From positions 62,001 to 126,000 of the forward strand of contig CAWHZU010000005.1 of NCBI GenBank assembly GCA_963833885.1: DNA of 64,000 bases. The letters are read 5' to 3'. The notes below the pieces were generated by a model. That model saw nothing but the letters and a program-made list of their open reading frames with translations. It was not told where the DNA came from and did not search any database. Position 1 is the stretch's first letter. Each line of letters begins with the position of its first letter. Of this stretch, positions 44,225-51,627 are shown in pieces. Made by a program: the position numbers and the translations under genes. This DNA is from JASHPR01 sp963833885. GTDB taxonomy: Bacteria > Actinomycetota > Actinomycetes > Streptosporangiales > Streptosporangiaceae.

Positions 44225-45292
44225 ATGTCCAGCCAGCATGAGGCCGCAGCTGTCGACTCCGCCTCCGGGCCTTCTCATCACTCGGGACCCGGCTATGTGA
44301 CGAACCGGGACACCTCGGACTTCGAACTGAGTGATCAGCTGAGGGAAGCTGCAACACGGTGGCTCAATTTGGTGCCAGCCGAACACCGACATTACTCGCC
44401 GGCAGCCGCCGAAAGGGTTCTGGAGTCGCTGGAAGAGCACGCCCGCAGCTGCCGTGAGCACCCATTCCGGGCTCTATTCGTGGCCCATCGCCACTTGCAA
44501 GATTCGTCGCCCGCAGTGCGGATGGCTGCGCTCGTCCTTGCCTCCGAGGCCCTTTGGTGGCTGGGGCATTTCCAGGATGCCGAGATCGCCGCGCAAGCGG
44601 CAGTCGACGCCGATCCAGAGTCTGACCAGGCACGCTGGCGGGCCGCCGTCGCACTGTACCGGCTGGGCAGATTCGACCGCGTCGTGCAGCAACTCGACGT
44701 CCTCCTTCAGTCGGCCAAGCGGTTCGCCCCCGGGTGGGCGCTGCGTGGCCAGGCCAAGGTATGGCTGGCACCGCGCGATCCTGCCGCAGGGCGGGCCGAT
44801 TTCGCGTCCGCCGCGGCGCTGGAATCCGACAAGTGGGTCGTGCCGCAGCGGATCGGGAACGCCGCTTTCCGCGCAGCGGTCGATGCAGAGACTGCGAGAT
44901 TTGACTCCGAAACGGGAGGCTCATCCGGTGACCCTGATGTAGGCATTGAGTTGCTGCCAGCCGAATCCGTCGCAGCAGGCAAGGACCCCGACATCCGGTG
45001 GGAGGTGGCCAACAGCTTGGGCGGAGGCGTGTCCGCCAGCCCGTTTTCTCCATTGGGTGGAGAATTCGCTGTGGGGGCGCGCACGCAGGTCAGCTTCGGG
45101 ACCCGGTTCGTTATCTATCAGCGGAACATCGAGAACCTCTGCAAGGACAAGGCGACTCTCAGCGCCGAGATTCGTAAGTCGGTGGCCGAGCTATACAAGG
45201 TGGCGCTGCACGCCGATCAGGCCATTTCATACAAGGGTGCGCCCGAATACCATGCCGAGGCTGAGGACCTGCCAGGGGACGGGAGCGGCTAA
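44225..45292 (+). CDS. TPR-like protein with a decayed zincin domain
   Basis: A 355-residue protein. Residues about 90-215 are helical repeats (LVLASEALWWLGHFQDAEIA, RWRAAVALYRLGRFDRVVQQ). Near the C-terminus FVIYQRNIENLCKDKATLSA is the beta-strand/loop before the active helix of minimal zincin metallopeptidases, but the helix that follows reads RKSVAELYKVALHAD instead of HExxH, so it should lack activity. Possibly a regulatory or binding protein. No clear RBS. Family assignment is an inference. Confidence 0.5.
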   Translation: MSSQHEAAAVDSASGPSHHSGPGYVTNRDTSDFELSDQLREAATRWLNLVPAEHRHYSPAAAERVLESLEEHARSCREHPFRALFVAHRHLQDSSPAVRMAALVLASEALWWLGHFQDAEIAAQAAVDADPESDQARWRAAVALYRLGRFDRVVQQLDVLLQSAKRFAPGWALRGQAKVWLAPRDPAAGRADFASAAALESDKWVVPQRIGNAAFRAAVDAETARFDSETGGSSGDPDVGIELLPAESVAAGKDPDIRWEVANSLGGGVSASPFSPLGGEFAVGARTQVSFGTRFVIYQRNIENLCKDKATLSAEIRKSVAELYKVALHADQAISYKGAPEYHAEAEDLPGDGSG

Positions 45293-45294
45293 AT

Positions 45295-46350
45295 CTAACG
45301 GGACTGGTCGCCCAGCAACTGCCAGGCCAGTTGACCGAGCCGCCGCACCTGGCTCGCGTGCTGGTCGAGGAAGCCCGGCTGCGCCGCCAGCTGCAACCGC
45401 TGCCACACCCCGACGATGGAACGGGCGCACGTGACGAAGACCCCCGACCAGTGCCGGGCGAGGGCTTGGAGCGTGCTCGTGGACGCGCCGCGGCTGCCAG
45501 CACCGTCAAGGAAGCCCGCCACCCAGTCCATGAAGTCGGCGAAGGACTTGATGGGCCCGGATGCGCTGCCGTACGGATCGTTGGGAAAGCCATACCGAGC
45601 CGCGCACGCTGCCAGCGCTGGAATGGCGGCCTGAACCTTGCTGGACGCCTGGATCCGGAAGATGACCTTCCACCAGGAGCTGTTCAGCGTCTGGCCGGCC
45701 GCCAGGAGCTGCTGGTAAGGCACCGCGGCCGTCGCATGGCAGGTGTTGTACACGTTCTGCTCTGCCTTGGGGTAGGACGCACTCGTGACGTCGGCCGGCC
45801 CCACGAACTCATGTGTCCGGGCGATGCGCGGCAGGTCCGGCATCTGAGTGTTGTCGGCGAACATAGCCAGGTTGAACGGCGCCGGCCGATCGCTGATGTG
45901 ATAGCCCGATGCCGCCATGCACTTCGCGGTGGCGTGAAGCTCCTGAGCCTGCACCATCCACTCGAGCTTCGCGCCGAGGTCGAATTGCGGGCCGGTCGCA
46001 GGCACGAACGCGGCGACGACCAGGGCATCGAGCGCCTGTCGTTGCTTTTGCAGCGATTTCATGGCGGCCGCATTCGCTCTCTGTTTGGCCAAGCTGGCGC
46101 CGGCGGCCGTACTCGTCGGCTGGTGCAGCACCGCGGCGCCCGCGATCACGAGCGCGACGGCTGCGGCCGCGGCGATCGGGGCGAGCCAGATCCGGGCGCG
46201 GCAGGCGCGGGTCATGGCTGCTCGGATGCCTGCCCTGCGGTAGCCACCAGTCGGATCCGGAAGGCGCAGTGGCGGCAGGTCACCGTCAGGCGGGAAAATG
46301 CCCATGGCATCGCGGGCCGCTGCGCGCAGGCGCTCATCGGCGCTGTTCAT
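45295..46350 (-). CDS. Membrane protein paired with an ECF sigma factor (possible anti-sigma factor)
   Basis: A 351-residue protein with a short cytoplasmic N-terminus (ADERLRAAARDAMGIFPPDG), a single membrane helix (WLAPIAAAAAVALVIAGAAV) and a large outer domain with several Cys (AKCMAASGY, YNTCHAT, LAACAARYG, VTCARSI). It overlaps the sigma factor gene by four bases (ATGA), as anti-sigma factors do. No zinc-finger anti-sigma motif is seen, so its role is inferred from position only. Confidence 0.6.
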   Translation of the reverse strand: MNSADERLRAAARDAMGIFPPDGDLPPLRLPDPTGGYRRAGIRAAMTRACRARIWLAPIAAAAAVALVIAGAAVLHQPTSTAAGASLAKQRANAAAMKSLQKQRQALDALVVAAFVPATGPQFDLGAKLEWMVQAQELHATAKCMAASGYHISDRPAPFNLAMFADNTQMPDLPRIARTHEFVGPADVTSASYPKAEQNVYNTCHATAAVPYQQLLAAGQTLNSSWWKVIFRIQASSKVQAAIPALAACAARYGFPNDPYGSASGPIKSFADFMDWVAGFLDGAGSRGASTSTLQALARHWSGVFVTCARSIVGVWQRLQLAAQPGFLDQHASQVRRLGQLAWQLLGDQSR

Positions 46351-46916
46351 GGATGTTCCTTCAGTCGTCGGGCCATCGCAGCAATCGCGCGAGACGTCGT
46401 TGATTTGACGGTGCCCTGGCTGATGCCCATCGCGGTGGCGATGTCCGGCTCAGCCAGGTCCATGAAGTAGCGCAGGATCAGCACTTCGCGCTGGCGGTCG
46501 GGCAGCCGCCGAAGCGCTGCGAGCACGTCCCGGTGCTCCTCTCCGAGGATCGCCGCCTGCTCCGGGGATTCCGCGCCGAGCGGGCGATGATTGTGATCTG
46601 CCCGGCGCTCCAGCCGGGCCTGGCGACGCAGCTCCGACCGGCACCGGTTCATCACGGCGGAGCGAACGTACGGCAGCGCCTTGCGCGGATCGGACAGCTG
46701 GTGCCACTTGCGGAACAAGCCGCAGAAGGCATCCTGCACGGCATCCTCGGCGGCGGCCCGGCTTCCCAGCATGACCGCCGCGATCCGGATCAGGTCCATT
46801 CCGTGAAGCCGGTAAAGCAGGGTGACCTGTTCTGCCGCAGACGGCTGGCCCATTCCCGCGCCAGGGCTTCCAGCGGTCCAGCCTGCGCGCGGCAGGCCTG
46901 GTTCGGCGTGGTGCAT
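46347..46916 (-). CDS. ECF RNA polymerase sigma factor, SigE family
   Basis: About 189 residues. Region 2 is seen in AAEDAVQDAFCGLFRKWHQL and LPYVRSAVMNRCRSELRRQA; region 4 in LPDRQREVLILRYFMDLAEP and ISQGTVKSTTSRAIAAMARR. The start is uncertain: the ATG at 46916 is used, an ATG at residue 22 and an upstream ATG at 47003 are possible. It is co-transcribed with the membrane protein gene. Confidence 0.88.
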   Translation of the reverse strand: MHHAEPGLPRAGWTAGSPGAGMGQPSAAEQVTLLYRLHGMDLIRIAAVMLGSRAAAEDAVQDAFCGLFRKWHQLSDPRKALPYVRSAVMNRCRSELRRQARLERRADHNHRPLGAESPEQAAILGEEHRDVLAALRRLPDRQREVLILRYFMDLAEPDIATAMGISQGTVKSTTSRAIAAMARRLKEHP

Positions 46917-46956
46917 CTCGGTGATTCCCACGTACTGGAGACGCCTGTGGCGACGT

Positions 46957-48117
46957 CTAGTTGCTCGCCCCAGACGCGTTGCCCTGGTGCGCGAACCGGG
47001 CACTGTTCCAGGGCGCCACTTCAGGAGGCGGTCGGCCGGCGGAGATCCAGCGGGTGATCATCTGGGCCGTGATCGGCGCCATGAGGATGCCGGTGCGGAA
47101 ATGCCCGGAGGTCAGCCAGGCATTGTCGAGCCCAGCGAGCTGGTCGATGACCGGGCAGCCGTCAGGGTGCCGGGGCCGGAAACAGCACCACTGATAGGCG
47201 GCGCGCAACCCGGTCAGGTCCGGGAGCTGCGCGTACAGGTCCGCCAGGATGGAGTCGATGACGTCCTGGCGCACGCCGGGACTATTGTCACCGGTGTCCA
47301 GCGTGCCGCCGGCCAGCAGCCGGCCGTCCTCGAGCTGGGTGGCGACCAAGGCCACCGTGCCGGGGAGCCGGACCGGAGATGGCTCGGTTACCAGCATGTG
47401 CCCCTTGACCAGGCTGGCGGGAAGACCGGTGGCCAGTCCCTGCAGGAGCGGTGGCATCCCGGTGGCGAATACCACTGCACCGGGATGGATATCCCCGGAG
47501 GTGGTGGAGACCGTCACCATGCGGCTGCCCTTGACCGTGACCGAGGTGGCCGCGGTGCCGGTCGCGATGGACGGAACGATCGCCGCCAGGCGGGCCAGCG
47601 CGCGAAGCGGGTTGACCCTGGCCTGACGCCGGATCAGGAACCCGGCCGCCGGGCGGGCCAGCCCAGGGACGAGGCTCGCGACCTGGCCCGCGTCGAGCTG
47701 CTCGGCGGCGGGAGGTTGGCGAGGACTGATACCTCCGGGATCGGGTGGCGGCCCGATCCAGTTCAGCTCGGTCAGCCCTACCGTGCCCGGTACGGTCTGC
47801 TCCAGCTGCCTCCACAGCTCCAGGCTCGACCGTGCCATCGCCACGAAGCGTTCAGGGTCGCTCCAGGTATGGACCTCCGGCACGAGCAGGCCCGCGGCGC
47901 CGCCGGTGGCACCGGATCCCAGCGTGCCTGCCTCGATCAGCAGTACCGAGCCCGCGCCGGCCAGGTGACAGGCGGCAGCAGTGGCGACCCCGACGATTCC
48001 GCCGCCGATCACCAGCACATCCGGGCGCGGCTGCTCGATGACCCCGGCCCCGCGCACGAGCTCGGTGGACTCCTCAGCAGTGAGCTGGTCACGCCAGATA
48101 GCCGTTCCTGCGGGCAT
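46957..48117 (-). CDS. FAD-dependent oxidoreductase (DAO/glycine oxidase-like)
   Basis: A 386-residue enzyme. The FAD-binding motif is DVLVIGGGIVGVATAAACHL near the N-terminus; GGAAGLLVPEVHTW and the substrate-domain segment RQARVNPLRALARL follow; the C-terminal GHFRTGILMAPITAQMI is the second FAD contact. It most resembles glycine or sarcosine oxidases of the DAO family. The ATG at 48117 is preferred; the frame extends far upstream without domain sequence. Confidence 0.85.
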   Translation of the reverse strand: MPAGTAIWRDQLTAEESTELVRGAGVIEQPRPDVLVIGGGIVGVATAAACHLAGAGSVLLIEAGTLGSGATGGAAGLLVPEVHTWSDPERFVAMARSSLELWRQLEQTVPGTVGLTELNWIGPPPDPGGISPRQPPAAEQLDAGQVASLVPGLARPAAGFLIRRQARVNPLRALARLAAIVPSIATGTAATSVTVKGSRMVTVSTTSGDIHPGAVVFATGMPPLLQGLATGLPASLVKGHMLVTEPSPVRLPGTVALVATQLEDGRLLAGGTLDTGDNSPGVRQDVIDSILADLYAQLPDLTGLRAAYQWCCFRPRHPDGCPVIDQLAGLDNAWLTSGHFRTGILMAPITAQMITRWISAGRPPPEVAPWNSARFAHQGNASGASN

Positions 48118-48195
48118 GACCCGATTATGTCCGCAGCCGTGGCTCCGCCGTAGCAGCTGGGCAGGCGGATACTGGCCGGCAGGCGCATACTGGTA

Positions 48196-48426
48196 GTGAT
48201 GAAACCAGCCCGCGCCGCGACCCGGCGCTACTTGCCGACCAGCCCGTTCGGCCCTCCGGCGGCCGCTCCGCCTGTTGAGCAGTTCGCTGTGCTGGACCAG
48301 GTCACCCACGATAAGTACGGCCTCGGCCGGGTCATTGACGTCGAGGCTGACGCCACCCTGGTCGTGGACTTCGGTTCGTGCCGTGTGCGGATCATGTCGC
48401 CGTACGCCAAGCTGACCAAACTCTGA
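48196..48426 (+). CDS. Small conserved actinobacterial protein
   Basis: A 76-residue protein. The part QFAVLDQVTHDKYGLGRVID, then VVDFGSCRVRIMSPYAKLTKL, is an SH3-like barrel similar to the N-terminus of CarD/UvrD-tail proteins and conserved as a stand-alone small protein in actinomycetes. Start GTG 48196 or ATG 48199. It is divergent from the oxidase gene. Function unknown; nucleic-acid or RNA polymerase binding is possible. Confidence 0.7.
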   Translation: MMKPARAATRRYLPTSPFGPPAAAPPVEQFAVLDQVTHDKYGLGRVIDVEADATLVVDFGSCRVRIMSPYAKLTKL

Positions 48427-48466
48427 TCCTGCCAGCGGTACCCGGCGAACGGCGCCGCAGCAGCGG

Positions 48467-49447
48467 TCAGGGATGGACCGGGCCGCTCGGTCCGCGGTCG
48501 AGGCGAATCGACTGCATGATCGCGAACGTCGTGGTCCAGGTGAAGATCTCGATGTCGGCACCGCCCAGCACGCCGGTGTATTTCGCGATGACGGGAGCGG
48601 CCGCGTGCTCAGTGACGGCGTCGAGGTGGGCCCTGACCGCGGCCCACACGTTCTCTCCGTAGTGCTTGAAGATCGGTCCGGGGTTGACCGAGGCCAGCGC
48701 CTCGCGTGAGCTGGCTTCGATGTCGGCGATGTACTGCTGGTGCATCGCGACGTCCTCGCGGGTTGCCACCCGGCCCAGGTGCCCGCTGATGAGGTGCGTC
48801 CACGGGTAGTCCAGCGCGATGGCCGGGGCGCCGGTGTACCCGATGACGTCGTCGCTGAGGTTGAGGTTGTAGATGGGTATCCAGCCCGCGTTGACCACGT
48901 CGATGAACATCAGGGTGTCGTGGTCGGGGAAGTGGATGTAGATGTTGTCCGGCGAGTGGTTGGGCCCGTGCCAGGCCAGTTCGACCCGCTCGCCGCCGAC
49001 TTCCAGGGTGTAGCTGTCGGAGAAGGTAACGTCCGGGACGGGGCGGGCGGGGTCATCGTCGCGCAGCAGCAGCCGCCGGGTTTCCTCGTGGCCAATGCGG
49101 ACGATGTCCCCGCCGAATAGCGAGGACGCTCCCTGGTGGTCTGCGTGGTGGTGCGAGTAGACCATATGGGTGACCCGGTTGGTCAGGCCGCTGGCAGCGG
49201 TGACCTCGTCCACGGCACGCCGGATGTTGTGGCCGATGTTCGGAGGCGCGTCGAAAATCACGACGCCGTCGGGGGTGGTCAGAAACGCCGACATGTAGAC
49301 GTTGTCGGTGACCGCGTAGAGGTTCCGCTCGACCTGCCAGACGTGGTACCCGTGTTCGTTCAGGGGCGCCCCCTTCGCGATCGCCGGGACGGGAACGTAC
49401 TCGGGCAGGTCTGGGGCGCCGGCAGCGCCCGTGGCTGGTGATGTCAC
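48467..49447 (-). CDS. Metallo-beta-lactamase-fold hydrolase
   Basis: A 326-residue MBL-fold protein with the metal site HMVYSHHHADHQGASSLF (HxHxDH), further ligands around LAWHGPNHSPDNIYI and LISGHLGRV. NLYAVTDNVYMSAFLTTPDG is the usual N-terminal strand. It could be a lactonase, arylsulfatase-like or quinone-related hydrolase. The GTG at 49447 has AGGGAGA before it. Confidence 0.87.
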   Translation of the reverse strand: MTSPATGAAGAPDLPEYVPVPAIAKGAPLNEHGYHVWQVERNLYAVTDNVYMSAFLTTPDGVVIFDAPPNIGHNIRRAVDEVTAASGLTNRVTHMVYSHHHADHQGASSLFGGDIVRIGHEETRRLLLRDDDPARPVPDVTFSDSYTLEVGGERVELAWHGPNHSPDNIYIHFPDHDTLMFIDVVNAGWIPIYNLNLSDDVIGYTGAPAIALDYPWTHLISGHLGRVATREDVAMHQQYIADIEASSREALASVNPGPIFKHYGENVWAAVRAHLDAVTEHAAAPVIAKYTGVLGGADIEIFTWTTTFAIMQSIRLDRGPSGPVHP

Positions 49448-49544
49448 TGTTTCTCCCTGGATTCTCGGGGCACGTCCCGGCCGGCCGTGCAGGTCCGCAA
49501 GCTCGTAACCACGCCAAGGATCACCGCCGGGGGAGTGAAGGTCA

Positions 49545-49814
49545 TCACTGGATTTCGGTGATTCGCCCTGCTGGCATCTGGCGGACCTCAAGCAGGACCA
49601 GGCCGAGGGTCTCCATTTCAGCGAGCACGCCGTACAGGGCTGACTGGTCCAGCCAGCCGGTGAGCACCGTATGCGTGCCCTTCTGCTGTGGCGTCATCCC
49701 CGGAAACGCGGACAGCGCTATGGCGCCGAGATGCCCGTCGACCCGGATCACATACAGGGCAGGTGCCCAGTCCATGACCACATGGTCGCGGGCGGGCAGG
49801 TGAAACCGCATCAC
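49545..49814 (-). CDS. Small conserved hypothetical protein
   Basis: An 89-residue protein: ALYVIRVDGHLGAIALSAFP, then TVLTGWLDQSALYGVLAEME and TLGLVLLEVRQMPAG. The pattern VxGHL...G...DQSALxGVLxxxxxLGLxLLEV is a small, common actinomycete family of unknown function that often lies near regulators or metabolic genes. It precedes the MBL gene in the same direction by about 100 bases. Confidence 0.75.
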   Translation of the reverse strand: MMRFHLPARDHVVMDWAPALYVIRVDGHLGAIALSAFPGMTPQQKGTHTVLTGWLDQSALYGVLAEMETLGLVLLEVRQMPAGRITEIQ

Positions 49815-49857
49815 GCAGATCCGGTGAGCGCGGGCGGGTCTGATGCCGGGCTGGGCT

Positions 49858-49877
49858 GAATCACCGTGATCCAGTGA
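49858..49877. repeat. Palindromic-core 20-bp motif
   Basis: GAATCACCGTGATCCAGTGA (core ATCACCGTGAT). An inverted copy with one mismatch lies at 51541-51560, and a weaker copy is the last 20 bases of the small gene at 49545. This copy lies between divergent genes, so it may be an operator. Confidence 0.5.
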
Positions 49878-50027
49878 ATACCGGTCACCGGCCTGGCGGC
49901 GAGCCTGGGTGCGTCGCGGCAGCCCACCGGGGCGCCAGGTGTGCCGAGGGTTCTGGCGGCTGCTGTGACCGGCGTCCGCACGCAGGTGAGCGCTGGCTGG
50001 TCGATCGTACGGCTAAGGAGTAGTTAC

Positions 50028-50474
50028 ATGGCTTTGGACAACGAGCAGATCGTCCGTGAGGCGTACAAGGTCGCCGAGGAGATGGACATCGCGGGATGGG
50101 TCGCGGCTTTCACTGAGGACGGCACGTTCACCGATGAGTCCATCGGCGTCACCTGGAAAGGCCCGTCCGAACTCCCGCAGCAGGTCGAGAACTACCACCG
50201 GGCCTTCCCGGACATGCACCGCGAGCTGCGCCGGTTCTATGTCAGCGGCAATATCGTGGTGGTCCAGCTGGCTCTGCAGGGAACGCATCTCGGCCCGCTG
50301 CACCTGCCCGCCGGGACGCTGCCGCCGACCGGTAAGCGAATGGACGCACCGTGCTGCGACGTCTTCGAGCTGGTCGACGGCAAGATCAAGCGGTTCGACT
50401 GCTACCCCGAAGGCACGATCATCCTCACCCAGCTCGGCGTGCTCGGCAACCTCGGCGCCGCGCTCGAGCACTGA
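50028..50474 (+). CDS. SnoaL-like (NTF2-fold) protein
   Basis: A 148-residue protein: VREAYKVAEEMDIAGWVAAF, TEDGTFTDESIGVTWKGPSE, ENYHRAFPDMHRELRRFYVS and CCDVFELVDGKIKRFDCYPE are the cone-shaped NTF2/SnoaL fold. Members are small-molecule isomerases, cyclases or dehydratases. AAGGAG precedes the ATG. Stand-alone, with the hydrolase convergent. Substrate unknown. Confidence 0.85.
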   Translation: MALDNEQIVREAYKVAEEMDIAGWVAAFTEDGTFTDESIGVTWKGPSELPQQVENYHRAFPDMHRELRRFYVSGNIVVVQLALQGTHLGPLHLPAGTLPPTGKRMDAPCCDVFELVDGKIKRFDCYPEGTIILTQLGVLGNLGAALEH

Positions 50475-50504
50475 CCGGCATGCCTCTGGCGCGGCGTCGC
50501 GGGA

Positions 50505-51416
50505 CTATGTGGTCACGCGGGCTGCGCTGGCGAGGTGCGCTGTCAGGAGCTGCCCGGCCCGGTCCAGTGCGCCGGCCGCTTCGTCGAGGACTGAGTAGAA
50601 ATTCTGGAAGACGTGCGGCACCTTGGGGGTCAGGTCCAGGGTAACCGCGACGTCGGCAGCGGCGGCCTTCTGCGCTAGGCGGACGGCGTCGTCGAGGAGG
50701 ACCTCGTGCGTCCCGGCCTGGATGATCAGGGGCGGCAAGCCCGACAGGTCAGCGAATACCGGGCTGATCAGGCTTAGGGCGGGGTCCTGCCCGGCCGTGT
50801 AGTCGGCGACCCGGGGCTCGAGCAGTTCGCGGCTGAGCACGGGGTCGACGTCGCTCTTGGTGTCCATCGTGGCCCCGGCCAGGGTGAGGTCGGCGTACGG
50901 CGACATGAGGAAGGCCGCGGCTGGCAGGGGCAGCCCGTGATCACGGGCGTTGACCATGGTGGCCACGGCGAGGCCGCCGCCGGCGGAGTCTCCCGCGAAG
51001 GCGATGCCTGACGGCGCGGCGCCCTCTCGCAGGAGGGCGTCATAGGCGGCGAGAGCGTCATCGACGGCGGCCGGGTACGGATGCTCGGGAGCGAGCCGGT
51101 AATCGAGGGAGATGACCCTGGCCTGTGCCCGCCGGCCGATCTGCGAGGCCAGGTCAGCGGATTGGAAGGCGTCCCCAAGGACGTACACGCCGCCATGGAA
51201 GTACAAGACGACATGGTCGGGTTCGACCCCGTCAATGGCGATATCGGCAGCCGGGACGCCGCCCAGCTCGGCCGGGGTCAACGTCACGTCTGCGGGCGCT
51301 GGCCGCGCCGATGCCCGCTCCTGCAGCAGCCGCCGCTGCTCACTGACGCTGCTGTCGACGGGGATGGGTGACCGCCGCAGGGCTGCTTCGAGGTTCTCCC
51401 GCTGTCCGGTACTCAA
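50505..51416 (-). CDS. Alpha/beta hydrolase of the HSL (acetyl esterase) family
   Basis: A 303-residue esterase. The oxyanion-hole motif is YFHGGVYVLGD, the nucleophile GDSAGGGLA, the Asp probably in the LIIQAGTHEVLLDDA segment and the His in KVPHVFQNF. The sequence ends SAARVTT. A second, divergent HSL paralogue lies at 54470-55510. Substrates are typically short acyl esters. Confidence 0.9.
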   Translation of the reverse strand: MSTGQRENLEAALRRSPIPVDSSVSEQRRLLQERASARPAPADVTLTPAELGGVPAADIAIDGVEPDHVVLYFHGGVYVLGDAFQSADLASQIGRRAQARVISLDYRLAPEHPYPAAVDDALAAYDALLREGAAPSGIAFAGDSAGGGLAVATMVNARDHGLPLPAAAFLMSPYADLTLAGATMDTKSDVDPVLSRELLEPRVADYTAGQDPALSLISPVFADLSGLPPLIIQAGTHEVLLDDAVRLAQKAAAADVAVTLDLTPKVPHVFQNFYSVLDEAAGALDRAGQLLTAHLASAARVTT

Positions 51417-51540
51417 CGGAGGATCTCCCTTCGGTCGTAGCTGTCACGAAGCGCACTGAGCGGTCCGCCAGGCCAGCCCCGGTATCGCCTGCTGGGCAAG
51501 GGCCTCCACCAGCTTTGCCGCCTGCGGGGGTGAGCAGGCG

Positions 51541-51560
51541 TCACTGGATCACCGTGATTC
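51541..51560. repeat. Inverted copy of the 20-bp palindromic-core motif
   Basis: TCACTGGATCACCGTGATTC, reverse complement of the copy at 49858-49877 except at the central base. It lies between the regulator gene and the HSL hydrolase. Confidence 0.5.
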
Positions 51561-51627
51561 GCGCGGCATGAGCACACCGATCCGCCCCGCCGCGGCAGGT
51601 GGTGTGGGCGCCGCCGTGTTGGGGCGT

